Origin: Gammaproteobacteria bacterium
GTDB taxonomy: Bacteria > Pseudomonadota > Gammaproteobacteria > Chromatiales > Chromatiaceae
Length of the DNA: 64,000 bases
Reading direction: 5' to 3'
NCBI GenBank assembly: GCA_021773975.1
Contig: JAJFJN010000087.1
Coordinates: 1-64,000, forward strand
The notes beneath the pieces were generated by a model. It was not told the DNA's origin and did not search any database. It worked only from the letters and a program-made list of their open reading frames with translations. Both the position numbers and the translations under genes were made by a program. Positions 43,395-56,209 of this stretch are shown here, one piece after another. Each line of letters opens with the position of its first letter. Within the stretch, counting starts at the first letter, position 1.

Positions 43395-43768
43395 AGTGCT
43401 GCCCAAAGTAAAAAAGCAATTGGAAACGCTACCAACAATACGATACGTGCTGTTTTAAGAAAAAATGGTTTCTCCACCCCAAAATCAACATCAATGCTAA
43501 TACAACGTAAGCCTGCCAGCAGATGATGCATAAGCGCCCACATCAATAGCAACAAAACAGCTTTACCCAGCACAGAGTTAAATACTGCAGTCACTGTGGC
43601 AAAACCATCCGAGTTCATCAAAGAGAGATCAAGCAGAAAGATGCCTACTGGCATGAGTAAAAATATAAGGATACCACTGATACGATGACCAATAGAGGTG
43701 ATCGCATTAATCGGCATGCGAATGCGCCGAAGATCAAGATGAATAGGTCGTTGTTTGGTTTTTATCAT
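43391..43768 (-). CDS. sdhC: Succinate dehydrogenase cytochrome b subunit SdhC
   Basis: 125 residues, three membrane helices. The family signature RPIHLDLRRIRMPINAITSIGHRISG near the N-terminus, and the heme-ligand histidine in LMHHLLAGLRCISID. It is the first gene of the sdhCDAB-sdhE-ygfX operon. The 158 bp gap to recJ (43769-43926) presumably holds the promoter; I saw no clear regulator site. Confidence 0.94.
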   Translation of the reverse strand: MIKTKQRPIHLDLRRIRMPINAITSIGHRISGILIFLLMPVGIFLLDLSLMNSDGFATVTAVFNSVLGKAVLLLLMWALMHHLLAGLRCISIDVDFGVEKPFFLKTARIVLLVAFPIAFLLWAAL

Positions 43769-43926
43769 CCGTAAAAGGCTCTCATTTTATACTGTCGTCT
43801 GATACGCCCCATTGTTACTGAGCAGGCGCATTTTGCCAAGAAGTATAGTTGAAGAATTCAGTTTCTAGTTGATGATACTGCTTTTTATTTTTAACTCCAT
43901 TCAATGCAGCTTAAATTAAGCGACTC

Positions 43927-45651
43927 TTACACCGTCTGAATATGCTCAACAACCAACTGAAGAGTTCGCGCTCCTCTAAACTGATTGACATCTAATCGGT
44001 AGGCTATGTAGACCTTTTTACATCCAAGAAAACGCTCTTTTTGATTGAAGGCAATCGCTGCTATTGAGGCGCAGCCTTCACCCGCTGACAATACCAGCTT
44101 GAGATGTCGCTCCCCTACAATTCGTTGCTCTAAAACATTAAACTCACCATCAAATCGAGGCTCCTGAAAACCCTGCCCCCAGGGACTGGCCCTACGCAGG
44201 AGTTCAGCCAATTCTAAATCAAGCTCTTCTGGCTGTAGTTCTCCATCAGAATGGATAACATCAAACAGATCATCCGCCCCCAGATGCCGCTGTACCTCTA
44301 AATCAAATGCATCACTGAACCGTTCAAATTGATCCTTATGCAGTGTAAGCCCTGCCGCCATAGCATGGCCACCAAAGCGTACAATCATCCCTGGATGCTT
44401 TACATCCACAGCTGCCAGCAGATCACGTAGATGCAACCCGGGAACAGAACGCGCAGAGCCTTTTATACAATCATCCTGCGATGGCGCAAACCCAATGACA
44501 GGCCGGTGAAAATGCTCTCGGATGCGAGATGCCAAAATACCGACCACTCCCTGATGCCAATCCTGACGAAAGATACAGAGACCAATGGGTAGCTCGCTCT
44601 CATCCTGCTCCAGAATATCTGAAAGACCCGCCATGGCCTGATCTACCATCTCGCCTTCGATATGGCGGCGGGTGTGGTTCAAATCATCCAACTGTTTTGC
44701 CATGGTACGCGCAGCCTGTGGATTATCAGCAAGCAGACATTCGATACCCAATGACATGTCATCCAAGCGCCCAGCTGCATTCAACCGAGGCGCAATTGCA
44801 AACCCCAGGTCTGTTGCTGCCATTTGACTTTGGGAGCGTTTAGCCACATCAATAATGGCATTAATGCCTGCGCAACCTTTCCCTGCCCGGATTCGTTGCA
44901 ACCCCTGGTGAACCATGATTCGGTTGTTCTGATCCAGTGGCACAACATCTGCCACCGTGCCCAGTGCAACCAAATCCAGTAACTCAGCCAGATTGGGGTC
45001 AACTAAACCATTCAGATTAAACCAATCCAATGATCTTAAATAGGCTCGCAGCGCCAACATGACATAAAAAATCACACCGACACCCGCAAGATTCTTACTT
45101 GGGAACTGATCCTCAGGAAGCTGTGGATTAACCAATACAGCCGCCGCAGGCAACTCATCTCCTGGCAGGTGATGATCTGTAATCAAGACAGGCACGCCTG
45201 CCTCATTCGCAGCCGCTACTCCATTGATACTTGAAATGCCATTATCCACTGTAACCAACAGGTCAGGCTTCTGCTTCAGTGCCTCCTCAACGATGGCAGA
45301 TGAGAGACCATAACCATAATCAAATCGATTGGGCACGAGATAATTAACACTCTTCGACCCCATCATTTTTAGTGCCCGTACCGCCAAGGCACAGCTAGTA
45401 GCTCCATCTGCATCAAAGTCACCTACAATCAGGATTCGACCTGATTGAGCCATAATTTGATGCAACAATTTAGCGGCCTCATGCGCACCCGAAAGCGTTG
45501 TGGTGGGTAGCAATCGATCCAACCCAAGCTCTAAGTCAGATTCTGATTTAATACCACGCGCAATAAAAACCCGCCTTAGCACTGGGTGCATATCATCGGG
45601 TAAGATAGACTCATGCTCATTTAAAGCATTTTGAATGATTTTAACTGTCAA
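43927..45651 (-). CDS. recJ: Single-strand DNA exonuclease RecJ
   Basis: 574 residues. DHH-family phosphoesterase motifs: VGDFDADGATSCALAV (motif I), DNGISS (II), TDHHLPGDELP (III) and PRLNAAGRLDDM, followed by the DHHA1 motif VRFGGHAMAAGL and a C-terminal OB-like domain. It degrades single-stranded DNA 5' to 3' in recombination and mismatch repair. Divergent from the PPTase gene across 28 bp. Confidence 0.95.
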   Translation of the reverse strand: MTVKIIQNALNEHESILPDDMHPVLRRVFIARGIKSESDLELGLDRLLPTTTLSGAHEAAKLLHQIMAQSGRILIVGDFDADGATSCALAVRALKMMGSKSVNYLVPNRFDYGYGLSSAIVEEALKQKPDLLVTVDNGISSINGVAAANEAGVPVLITDHHLPGDELPAAAVLVNPQLPEDQFPSKNLAGVGVIFYVMLALRAYLRSLDWFNLNGLVDPNLAELLDLVALGTVADVVPLDQNNRIMVHQGLQRIRAGKGCAGINAIIDVAKRSQSQMAATDLGFAIAPRLNAAGRLDDMSLGIECLLADNPQAARTMAKQLDDLNHTRRHIEGEMVDQAMAGLSDILEQDESELPIGLCIFRQDWHQGVVGILASRIREHFHRPVIGFAPSQDDCIKGSARSVPGLHLRDLLAAVDVKHPGMIVRFGGHAMAAGLTLHKDQFERFSDAFDLEVQRHLGADDLFDVIHSDGELQPEELDLELAELLRRASPWGQGFQEPRFDGEFNVLEQRIVGERHLKLVLSAGEGCASIAAIAFNQKERFLGCKKVYIAYRLDVNQFRGARTLQLVVEHIQTV

Positions 45652-45679
45652 GAAAGTTCACCGTTATTAGGACTCTGCT

Positions 45680-46357
45680 ATGCACCATATCAAAAACTGG
45701 ACTGTCCCAGCTGAATTATCTCCACCCAATCCAAAACAAGTGCATCTTTGGCGCATCGATCTTGATGAAACCGATGAAGAGATGGAGACGGTACTCTCTG
45801 AAGATGAGTTAGTACGTGCAAAACGCTTTCACAGCGAACAGGATCGCAACCGTTTTATTAAAGCCCGCGGATCAATGCGACTGCTACTGGGCTTTTATCT
45901 GGCAACTCCACCCGAAGATATAGTCTTTGTTTATGGACCACGGGGCAAACCTTTCATCTCATCTCCCGCCTCTGTACTGACCTTTAACCTCAGCCATACC
46001 GGCAACATGGCACTACTGGGCATCTCACGTGAGGCCGCTATCGGAGTCGATCTGGAGCGTGTTAAAGAGAAGCCAAACTTTCACGCCTTGGCCGCTCGCA
46101 TATTTGATAGCACAATCCAGCAGGAGCTTTCACAACTTACGGGGACTGCTCTTGCTGAAGCCTTCTTCTTCCATTGGACAGCATACGAAGCACGTATGAA
46201 AGCCATCGGAAATGGCATTTTCAGCGACCACAATCCAACCCGAGATGCTGAACTACAGGCTACACATTTTATTCCCGAAGAGGGCTACATGGCGGCTATT
46301 GTAATGGAGGACTCACCGCCTCCTTTTGAAGAGTGGCAAATCTATTTATTTGAATGA
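45680..46357 (+). CDS. Sfp-type 4'-phosphopantetheinyl transferase
   Basis: 225 residues. The Mg-binding motif GVDLE is at 122-126 and the second motif at 166-174 reads WTAYEARMK, against the usual W-x-x-K-E-x-x-x-K: the glutamate and final lysine remain, but the first lysine is tyrosine. It transfers phosphopantetheine from CoA to carrier proteins (fatty-acid ACP in lineages lacking AcpS, or PKS/NRPS carriers). No synthase genes are nearby, so its target is unknown. Confidence 0.85.
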   Translation: MHHIKNWTVPAELSPPNPKQVHLWRIDLDETDEEMETVLSEDELVRAKRFHSEQDRNRFIKARGSMRLLLGFYLATPPEDIVFVYGPRGKPFISSPASVLTFNLSHTGNMALLGISREAAIGVDLERVKEKPNFHALAARIFDSTIQQELSQLTGTALAEAFFFHWTAYEARMKAIGNGIFSDHNPTRDAELQATHFIPEEGYMAAIVMEDSPPPFEEWQIYLFE

Positions 46358-46428
46358 CCAACAAAAGATTGACAGGTATCATATGCAGCCGATTTATTCG
46401 GCAGTTATGACAATAATAAAAGGAACTG

Positions 46429-47424
46429 ATGATGAGTAAAAAAAGTGTACTTATTACAGGCGGTGCTGGATATATTGGCAGCCATACGCTACGACAGCTG
46501 GGGGAAGCGGGTGAACAGGTTGTTGTACTAGACAACCTCTCAACAGGATTCAAAGAGGCTGTTCTCTATGGCGAACTAATAGAGGGCAACACCGGTGATA
46601 AAGCACTGGTCAGCCAAATCCTACGTGAACACAATATTGAATCTGTCCTCCATTTTGCCGCTCATACCATCGTACCCGAGTCCGTTTCAGATCCACTAAA
46701 ATATTACGGCAACAACACCTGTGCTACCCGCAACCTACTAGAGTGCTGCCAAAAAGCGGGAGTTAAACACTTTATCTTCTCCTCTACCGCTGCTGTCTAT
46801 GGAATGCCTGATGCGGATAAAGCATGGGAGGAGACACCTACTGCCCCAATCAACCCTTATGGTACTTCCAAGCTAATGAGTGAATGGATGCTGCGAGACC
46901 TCTCTGCTGCTACCGATCTTAGGCATGTTGTTTTACGTTATTTTAATGTTGCGGGTAGTGACCCAGAAGGTCGCATTGGGCAATCAACAGCTAACGCTAC
47001 GCTGCTAACAAAGGTTGCTTGCGAAGCAGCACTAGGCAAGCGCGAAGCTGTCTCTATCTTTGGTACTGACTACCCTACTCCTGATGGCACCGGCATTCGT
47101 GACTACATTCATGTTGAAGACCTGGCCGCTGCTCATCTACGTGCGCTAAATTATCTACGCAATGATGGTGAATCCACCACACTGAACTGCGGTTATGGCC
47201 ATGGCTACTCCGTGCGGGAAGTGCTGGAAGCTGTTGAACGAGCCAATGGTAAACCATTCACCATACGTGAAGAGGCCCGCCGCGCGGGTGATCCGCCACA
47301 ACTCATTGCCGGTGCAGAGCGTGTACGCGAAGTGCTTGGGTGGGAACCACAATATGACGATCTCGATACCATTGTGCGCACCTCTCTCGCCTGGGAGAAA
47401 AAACTGCTGGCAAAGTCAGCGTAG
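46429..47424 (+). CDS. galE: UDP-glucose 4-epimerase GalE
   Basis: 331 residues. NAD-binding GGAGYIGSHTLRQL at the N-terminus, the serine block FSSTAAVYG, the YGTSK catalytic YxxxK motif, and RYFNVAGSDPEGRIGQ. It interconverts UDP-glucose and UDP-galactose for surface polysaccharide. AGGA lies 4 nt before the first of two ATG codons. It is followed after 47 bp by uppP, and both serve envelope synthesis. Confidence 0.92.
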   Translation: MMSKKSVLITGGAGYIGSHTLRQLGEAGEQVVVLDNLSTGFKEAVLYGELIEGNTGDKALVSQILREHNIESVLHFAAHTIVPESVSDPLKYYGNNTCATRNLLECCQKAGVKHFIFSSTAAVYGMPDADKAWEETPTAPINPYGTSKLMSEWMLRDLSAATDLRHVVLRYFNVAGSDPEGRIGQSTANATLLTKVACEAALGKREAVSIFGTDYPTPDGTGIRDYIHVEDLAAAHLRALNYLRNDGESTTLNCGYGHGYSVREVLEAVERANGKPFTIREEARRAGDPPQLIAGAERVREVLGWEPQYDDLDTIVRTSLAWEKKLLAKSA

Positions 47425-47471
47425 TAACTACTGATACCCCTCATTCACCCATAACATCACCGCTGGCTTAA

Positions 47472-48272
47472 ATGGAAACAATCCATATCTTCATCCTGGC
47501 TATCGTGCAGGGACTCACTGAGTTCCTGCCTATCTCCAGCTCTGCACACCTGATCCTCACCCCAAAGATTTTTGGTTTTACCGACCAGGGGCTGGACTTT
47601 GATATCGCTGTTCATTTCGGCTCACTGATCGCCATCATTAGTTACATGAGGCATGATCTCTGGCTAATGACTCGGGATTTTGCAGGCTCCATTGGAGCCA
47701 ATGGCAAAACAACTGAAAACTCCCGTATGGTTTGGTTGGTCGCGCTCGCCACCGTTCCTATTGTTGTATTTGGTGGCCTATTCAAAACACTGGTTGAGAA
47801 TGACCTACGCACCACATTAGTTATCGCCACAACCACGATCATCTTTGGCCTGTTGCTACTGTGGGTGGATTTACGCGGCAAACATCAGCACAATGAGCAT
47901 CAACTAAGTTGGCGTGATGGGCTGATCATTGGTCTCTTTCAGGTACTGGCAATCATCCCTGGCACCTCACGCTCAGGTATTACCATGACAGCCGGACTGA
48001 TGGTGGGGCTCACACGAGAGGCCGCTTCCCGCTTCTCTTTCCTGCTCGCCATCCCAACCATTTTAATGTCAGGCGCGTTGGTTACTTTAGACTTAATAAA
48101 GAGTGATCAACCCATTCATTGGAATGAGCTATCCCTTGGTATTGTTCTCTCCTTTTTCGCTGCTTATACCTGCATCCACTTCTTTATGCGCTTTGTAGAA
48201 CGCATCGGCATGCTGCCTTTCGTAATCTACAGGTTACTGCTAGGCGGGGTGCTTATATTTTTTATGCTTTAA
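47472..48272 (+). CDS. uppP: Undecaprenyl-diphosphatase UppP (BacA)
   Basis: 266 residues with about eight membrane helices. The two active-site motifs are present: GLTEFLPISSSAHLIL (about 15-30) and IIPGTSRSGITMTAGL. It dephosphorylates undecaprenyl diphosphate to recycle the lipid carrier for peptidoglycan and O-antigen, and confers bacitracin resistance. A 265 bp AT-rich spacer without a gene separates it from the convergent ptuB-like gene. Confidence 0.95.
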   Translation: METIHIFILAIVQGLTEFLPISSSAHLILTPKIFGFTDQGLDFDIAVHFGSLIAIISYMRHDLWLMTRDFAGSIGANGKTTENSRMVWLVALATVPIVVFGGLFKTLVENDLRTTLVIATTTIIFGLLLLWVDLRGKHQHNEHQLSWRDGLIIGLFQVLAIIPGTSRSGITMTAGLMVGLTREAASRFSFLLAIPTILMSGALVTLDLIKSDQPIHWNELSLGIVLSFFAAYTCIHFFMRFVERIGMLPFVIYRLLLGGVLIFFML

Positions 48273-48537
48273 ATAAATTCCATATAATAATATATAAGTA
48301 TTTAGTTGGCCTATCTGTAACTATTCAAGCCCAGTGACAGGCCATGTTAAATTGCATCTAAAACTGTCCCATCTATTTATAGATTAATTTGATCCACCAA
48401 TATAAGCACAAGGCCAGTCTCAGCGTGAACATACACCCCGTTAAGCAGAACAAAATTAAATATAAATAATGCCTAAAATTGAATCAATATTCAGCGCAAA
48501 TAAATAACATGGGCTCATGATGAAGTGGGGTTACAAC

Positions 48538-49170
48538 TTAGGAACTGACCCAACCCTTTAGGATACTAACTACTACAGGTGCAAAGGGAGCTAGTTTTCC
48601 ATCTACCGGGGTCAACAGATCATCAATGAGCAACTTCAATAACTCATCGTCATCCAGCCCATGATTCGGATCAACCCCATTGGCTAACAGCAACACTTGA
48701 GTTAACTGCTTCCGCTTCTCGATCAAAGCTCTGTTGTGCCTTTCGTAATCACCAAGATTCAATACCCCGATTGTCTCTTTGGCTCTATCTGTCAATCCTT
48801 CAACCCGGCCACTAATTTTAAATTGAAACTCTGTTTCACACTCATCCATCAAAGGTGTCAACGGTAGAGGTCGAGAACCATGTGCCGCATCACACTGGCG
48901 CGGTGTTTTGCAACTTGCGACGATATTGGCAAAATCCAAGCCCCGTTGGGGAGCGATGCGCCGAGCCTCAACATGCTCATTCATACAATCATCACCTCTC
49001 TGATCAATGCTCTGGCAACAATATGCACACAGATAATATTGCTCTACCGAGCACGCATTCCTAATATCTATGCGCTCAACAGGGCTTAAATTGTCATAAC
49101 AGCCAGTAGGATTCCGTCTTTTCCACGCAATCAGACTGTCCGGCTCCGCTCCCTTATTAATCTTCCGCAC
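48538..49170 (-). CDS. PtuB-like HNH nuclease (Septu-type defence)
   Basis: 210 residues. An HNH/treble-clef pattern: CAYC (48-51), EH (65-66), N82 with ASC, and CD..H (93-97), followed by LPLTPLMDE and the segment ETEFQFKISGRVEGLT, as in the TIGR02646/PtuB family of retron- and Septu-associated nucleases. Together with the adjacent ATPase it forms a two-gene anti-phage module: the ATPase senses or holds, the nuclease cuts DNA or tRNA. The genes overlap by 14 bp. No reverse transcriptase or ncRNA partner is seen, so this is the stand-alone Septu layout. Family call by memory. Confidence 0.7.
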   Translation of the reverse strand: MRKINKGAEPDSLIAWKRRNPTGCYDNLSPVERIDIRNACSVEQYYLCAYCCQSIDQRGDDCMNEHVEARRIAPQRGLDFANIVASCKTPRQCDAAHGSRPLPLTPLMDECETEFQFKISGRVEGLTDRAKETIGVLNLGDYERHNRALIEKRKQLTQVLLLANGVDPNHGLDDDELLKLLIDDLLTPVDGKLAPFAPVVVSILKGWVSS

Positions 49171-50488
49171 GGCGTAACTCCTGTTTACGCAGTATTAATT
49201 TAGCCTTGGCCAACTCCATATTTCCGGAGGGTAACTCAGCGTCAAGCTCTATCATTAATTGGTGGGCAAGATTAAACTGCCGCGCTTGAATCGCATCCAG
49301 CAGGTCGTTAAGTTTGCTATCAATATCGGCGTTACGCGCACTAGTCCCCATTACATCAAGCAGTACAGTATTGGCATCCTGCCCATATTGGGAAGGTAAG
49401 GCACTAAGCCTGCCCTCTTCCAACAAGTAAACAAGCGCATCTTTATAATCGCTGATGACCAGAGGCGAATGGGTTGTTAAAACAAATTGGCAACTGGGGA
49501 AGGTGTCAGTAAGTCGTGCAATGACATTGCGCTGCCAAGTGGGATGCAGGTGCATATCCACCTCATCAATCAGGACAATGCCATCACCATGTAATGGGTT
49601 TTCAAGCTGAGGATTCATCATCGCCAAACGTCTGGCAATATCCCCAACCAGAGCCATTAGTGATTTCTCACCTTGTGATAGCTGCAAAACATTGAGTTGC
49701 TCTTCATGCTTATCAATGGACATATGAAGTGGGTTTCTACGCACACGCAGATTAGAAAACCCTGGCATAAAATTAGCGATTGCCGTGCGAACAGCCGTTA
49801 ATTGCTTATCTCTTGATGAGGCTTTAAGTTGAGCTAGCTTACTCCACACCTCACTATCAGGACCCACCATACTTTGCAATTTATCCAGTATCTCTTGTGA
49901 GATACCCGACTCATTCTCAGTATCTTCACGCTCCCGAAACCACTCAAAGAAACGCCGAAAATCAACACCATGACTAAGAGAGTTGTCATATCCATCTATC
50001 TGGAGAAAAGAGTGCCTGCCGCGAATTTTCATAGGAATATCTAGCACAACTCGCTCCACTGAGTAGAAAGCAATAAGCGGTAGTGATGTAGACTCATCAT
50101 TAGAAAGTGAAGCCCGAAAAAAATCAGCTAATTTACTGGCCTCTGTCAAATTACTGCTCAGATTCCCTTTTTTTCCTTTTTGCGTTTTAGCAATCGTCCA
50201 GTTATAAGAGTTGTCTTGATAATAAACATCAATATCGACTGAGGCAGATAAAGCCGAGTTAGTAATCGCTTCTTCCGGAATCGGGTTTCCACTCCCTTTT
50301 TCTGAGCGCAAGCGAGCGACAAACCAGCTCAGCGAAGTCGCCAATGACTTGAGAAGCGAGGTCTTACCTGCACCGTTGCTTCCCACAAACACCGTAACAT
50401 TTGCCGCCATCGAAGCAGTAGGTGCCAAATCAATATGCAACGACTCAAAACGACCCACATGATTTAGCTGAAAACTTTTAATTTCCAT
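49157..50488 (-). CDS. PtuA-like AAA/ABC-type ATPase (Septu-type defence)
   Basis: 443 residues, an SMC/ABC-like ATPase. Walker A VGSNGAGKTSLL (about 35-46), signature LSQGEKSLMALV, Walker B GIVLIDEVDMHLHPTW and H-loop VLTTHSPLVISDY. No transmembrane region or TOPRIM domain, so it is not an OLD nuclease or a transporter. With the PtuB-like HNH gene it matches the Septu ptuAB arrangement. In Septu, PtuA multimers hold PtuB until phage infection. It lies between uppP and ispD, an unusual place that suggests insertion by horizontal transfer. Confidence 0.75.
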   Translation of the reverse strand: MEIKSFQLNHVGRFESLHIDLAPTASMAANVTVFVGSNGAGKTSLLKSLATSLSWFVARLRSEKGSGNPIPEEAITNSALSASVDIDVYYQDNSYNWTIAKTQKGKKGNLSSNLTEASKLADFFRASLSNDESTSLPLIAFYSVERVVLDIPMKIRGRHSFLQIDGYDNSLSHGVDFRRFFEWFREREDTENESGISQEILDKLQSMVGPDSEVWSKLAQLKASSRDKQLTAVRTAIANFMPGFSNLRVRRNPLHMSIDKHEEQLNVLQLSQGEKSLMALVGDIARRLAMMNPQLENPLHGDGIVLIDEVDMHLHPTWQRNVIARLTDTFPSCQFVLTTHSPLVISDYKDALVYLLEEGRLSALPSQYGQDANTVLLDVMGTSARNADIDSKLNDLLDAIQARQFNLAHQLMIELDAELPSGNMELAKAKLILRKQELRRAED

Positions 50489-50814
50489 AGAGTTATTTAA
50501 CTCATATTAAATTGATATTGGGCAACTTTACCCCGTTCGATCTTCATCTACAACATCCGCACAGAGGACTGAACCCAACCGCAATGCACAACATTCCCCC
50601 CATCGCATCCAGTAATATTCCACTGGCTTTCACTGTTCTGTTCTCCGTGGGAACCCAAACCTCACGTGACCATCAGCAAATGGGAAGACCTTCACCACAC
50701 ACACTTACCACTGCCTCATCATTGGTTGAGGTAACATCAACGCTAAGAGCACCAGAGAGAAGTTTAAAACTGCCTGTCAATTTAAGTCTAGGCTAGGATA
50801 CTGAGCTAGCTGAC
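50489..50814. other. 326 bp region upstream of the Septu-like genes, no confident gene
   Basis: A 94-codon plus-strand frame (50512-50796) is present, but it has no family match that I know, starts without a good ribosome site, and overlaps the promoter region of the ptuA-like gene. Minus-strand frames here are broken by stops. It is probably a scar left by the insertion of the defence genes plus their promoter. Confidence 0.4.
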
Positions 50815-51507
50815 CTACTCAAGATAAAAAGCTGCCAACGCCAGATCTTCTGGCTGGGTAATCTTGATATTATCAGGATGCCCTTCCACCAGCCTTGGAA
50901 CAAACCCCGCAAGCTCCATTGCACTGGCCTCATCCGTCACCTGCTGCCCTTGTTCCAATGCTTGCGACAATGCTTTGTACAGTGCGCCCAAACGAAACAT
51001 CTGCGGTGTGAATGCATGCCATAACCCCTCTCGACAAACCGTCTCTGTAATCTGCCCCGATATATCTGCACGTTTCATCGTATCCCGCACGGGCATACCC
51101 AAAACGCCACCCACTGGATGATTACTCAGTTGTTCAATGAGACGATCAATATCAGCACTGCGCAGGCAAGGACGAGCTGCATCATGCACCAACACCCAAT
51201 CACTCTCCTTTGCAAATTCGCTGAGTTCATTCAAGGCATTAAGTACAGAATGACAACGCTCGGCACCACCATCCACTGAAATTACATCAACATGGTTGGC
51301 ATAAGCGGTATCCGGCCACCACTCATCATTGGGAGAGAGTGCAACCAACGTTTTTTTTATTCGAGGATGATCAAGTAATCGTTGTAAGGTATGCTCAATA
51401 ACCAGACGGCCATTGAGTGGAAGATATTGTTTGGGAATATCACTGCCCATACGTCGGCCTACACCTGCCGCAGGTACAACAGCCCAATAAGTTACTTTAT
51501 TGCTCAC
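50815..51507 (-). CDS. ispD: MEP cytidylyltransferase IspD
   Basis: 230 residues from a GTG start at 51507, which overlaps the ftsB stop by 11 bp; the open frame to 51558 is longer than the family. Nucleotidyltransferase signature [21 protein letters not shown], then [11 protein letters not shown] and the C-terminal [19 protein letters not shown]. It makes CDP-methylerythritol in the isoprenoid pathway. The usual downstream ispF is not present; the Septu-like module follows instead, suggesting that it disrupts or replaces that linkage. Confidence 0.93.
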   Translation of the reverse strand: MSNKVTYWAVVPAAGVGRRMGSDIPKQYLPLNGRLVIEHTLQRLLDHPRIKKTLVALSPNDEWWPDTAYANHVDVISVDGGAERCHSVLNALNELSEFAKESDWVLVHDAARPCLRSADIDRLIEQLSNHPVGGVLGMPVRDTMKRADISGQITETVCREGLWHAFTPQMFRLGALYKALSQALEQGQQVTDEASAMELAGFVPRLVEGHPDNIKITQPEDLALAAFYLE

Positions 51508-51799
51508 GCTGCTCTTTCGGTTTCTCTTCCGGCTCGATAATTTGGTAGAAGGTTTCACCCTTTCTAATCATGCCCAGCTCACTACGAGCACGCTCTTCTA
51601 TAGCATCCAGGCCTTGCTTAAGATCATGAACCTCAGCGGCCAAGGCACTATTACGCTGGCGTAACTGCTCCAGCTCCTGTTGCTGAGTAGCAATCTCTTT
51701 TTTAAGATTATGCACCTCCGCCAGGCTCCCTTCCCCTACCCACAGTCGATACTGCAATAGAACCAACAATGTAAAAAGAATCCCGACGACTACACGCAT
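51497..51799 (-). CDS. ftsB: Cell division protein FtsB
   Basis: 100 residues. A single N-terminal membrane helix (about 3-20) and a leucine-zipper-like periplasmic coiled coil (about 28-70), then [18 protein letters not shown], the family end. It bridges FtsQ and FtsL in the divisome. Order eno-ftsB-ispD is the standard gammaproteobacterial one. It lies 126 bp after eno. Confidence 0.93.
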   Translation of the reverse strand: MRVVVGILFTLLVLLQYRLWVGEGSLAEVHNLKKEIATQQQELEQLRQRNSALAAEVHDLKQGLDAIEERARSELGMIRKGETFYQIIEPEEKPKEQREQ

Positions 51800-51925
51800 G
51801 CTTCAGAATCTTTGCCTAGCTATTAACTACCAATGAACACCAACCAACATAAACTGATCAACAACATATTATTCTGTGAAGATCAAAACAGTCATATTGA
51901 TTGGCGCTCATCCAGGGTGCTGTTT

Positions 51926-53215
<1,290 letters not shown>

Positions 53216-53289
53216 TTAACTCGTTAGTAAATTTCAAATTTAGACTGCATCCTGCACGCCCGGCGTGAGCCTGCACATTAAACTACACT

Positions 53290-54117
53290 TTATATTTCAA
53301 CCAGCCCTTGTCGCTTCACCACCTGATCCAGCTCAATCAAGCACTCTAACAACCGTTTCATCTCACCTAATGGCCAAGAATTTGGGCCATCACAAAGTGC
53401 CTGCTCTGGATTGGGATGGGTTTCCATAAACAATCCAGATATACCAGCAGCTACCGCAGCCCGGGCCAATACCGGTACATATTCACGCTGACCACCGGAA
53501 CTACTGCCCTGGCCACCAGGTAGCTGCACCGAGTGAGTCGCATCAAAAACTACGGGACAGCCCGTATCACGCATCGCGGCCAGTGAGCGCATATCCACTA
53601 CCAGGTTGTTATAACCAAAGGAGACTCCACGCTCGCAGACCATAAGCTGATCGTTGCCCTCAGTTTTCGCCTTGGCAATCACCTGCTTCATATCCCAGGG
53701 GGCTAGAAACTGTCCCTTTTTGTAATTCACTGGTTTACCCTGCCGCGCTACCTCTTGTATAAAATCGGTCTGCCGACAGAGAAAAGCCGGTGTCTGAAGC
53801 ACATCCACCACGTCAGCCACTTCCGCCAAAGGGGTCTCAGTGTGCACATCTGTCAACACCTGCACGCCAACCTCTGTACGAACCTTTTCCAGAATGCGTA
53901 GCCCCTCTTCCAACCCTGGTCCACGATACCCAGAGAGGGATGAGCGATTGGCCTTATCAAACGATGATTTAAAGATAAAAGGAATGCCCAGCTCAGAGGT
54001 GATCTCCTTGAGTTCTCCTGCTGTATCGATGCTTAACTGCTCACTTTCAATCACACAGGGGCCGGCGATTAGAAAAAGGGGATGCTCCAGCCCTGCCTCA
54101 AATCCACAGAGTTTCAT
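53290..54117 (-). CDS. kdsA: KDO-8-phosphate synthase KdsA
   Basis: 275 residues, TIM barrel. Typical stretches: [27 protein letters not shown], the tail [18 protein letters not shown]. It condenses phosphoenolpyruvate and arabinose 5-phosphate to KDO-8-phosphate for lipopolysaccharide. PEP comes from the product of the next gene, eno. It starts 3 bp after the pyrG stop; pyrG-kdsA-eno is the conserved order. Confidence 0.96.
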   Translation of the reverse strand: MKLCGFEAGLEHPLFLIAGPCVIESEQLSIDTAGELKEITSELGIPFIFKSSFDKANRSSLSGYRGPGLEEGLRILEKVRTEVGVQVLTDVHTETPLAEVADVVDVLQTPAFLCRQTDFIQEVARQGKPVNYKKGQFLAPWDMKQVIAKAKTEGNDQLMVCERGVSFGYNNLVVDMRSLAAMRDTGCPVVFDATHSVQLPGGQGSSSGGQREYVPVLARAAVAAGISGLFMETHPNPEQALCDGPNSWPLGEMKRLLECLIELDQVVKRQGLVEI

Positions 54118-54120
54118 ACG

Positions 54121-56209
<2,089 letters not shown>

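Noticed and set aside
50512-50796. 94-codon plus-strand frame upstream of the Septu-like genes
   Set aside because: No recognised domain, poor start, and it covers the presumed promoter of the ATPase gene; kept only as a region note.
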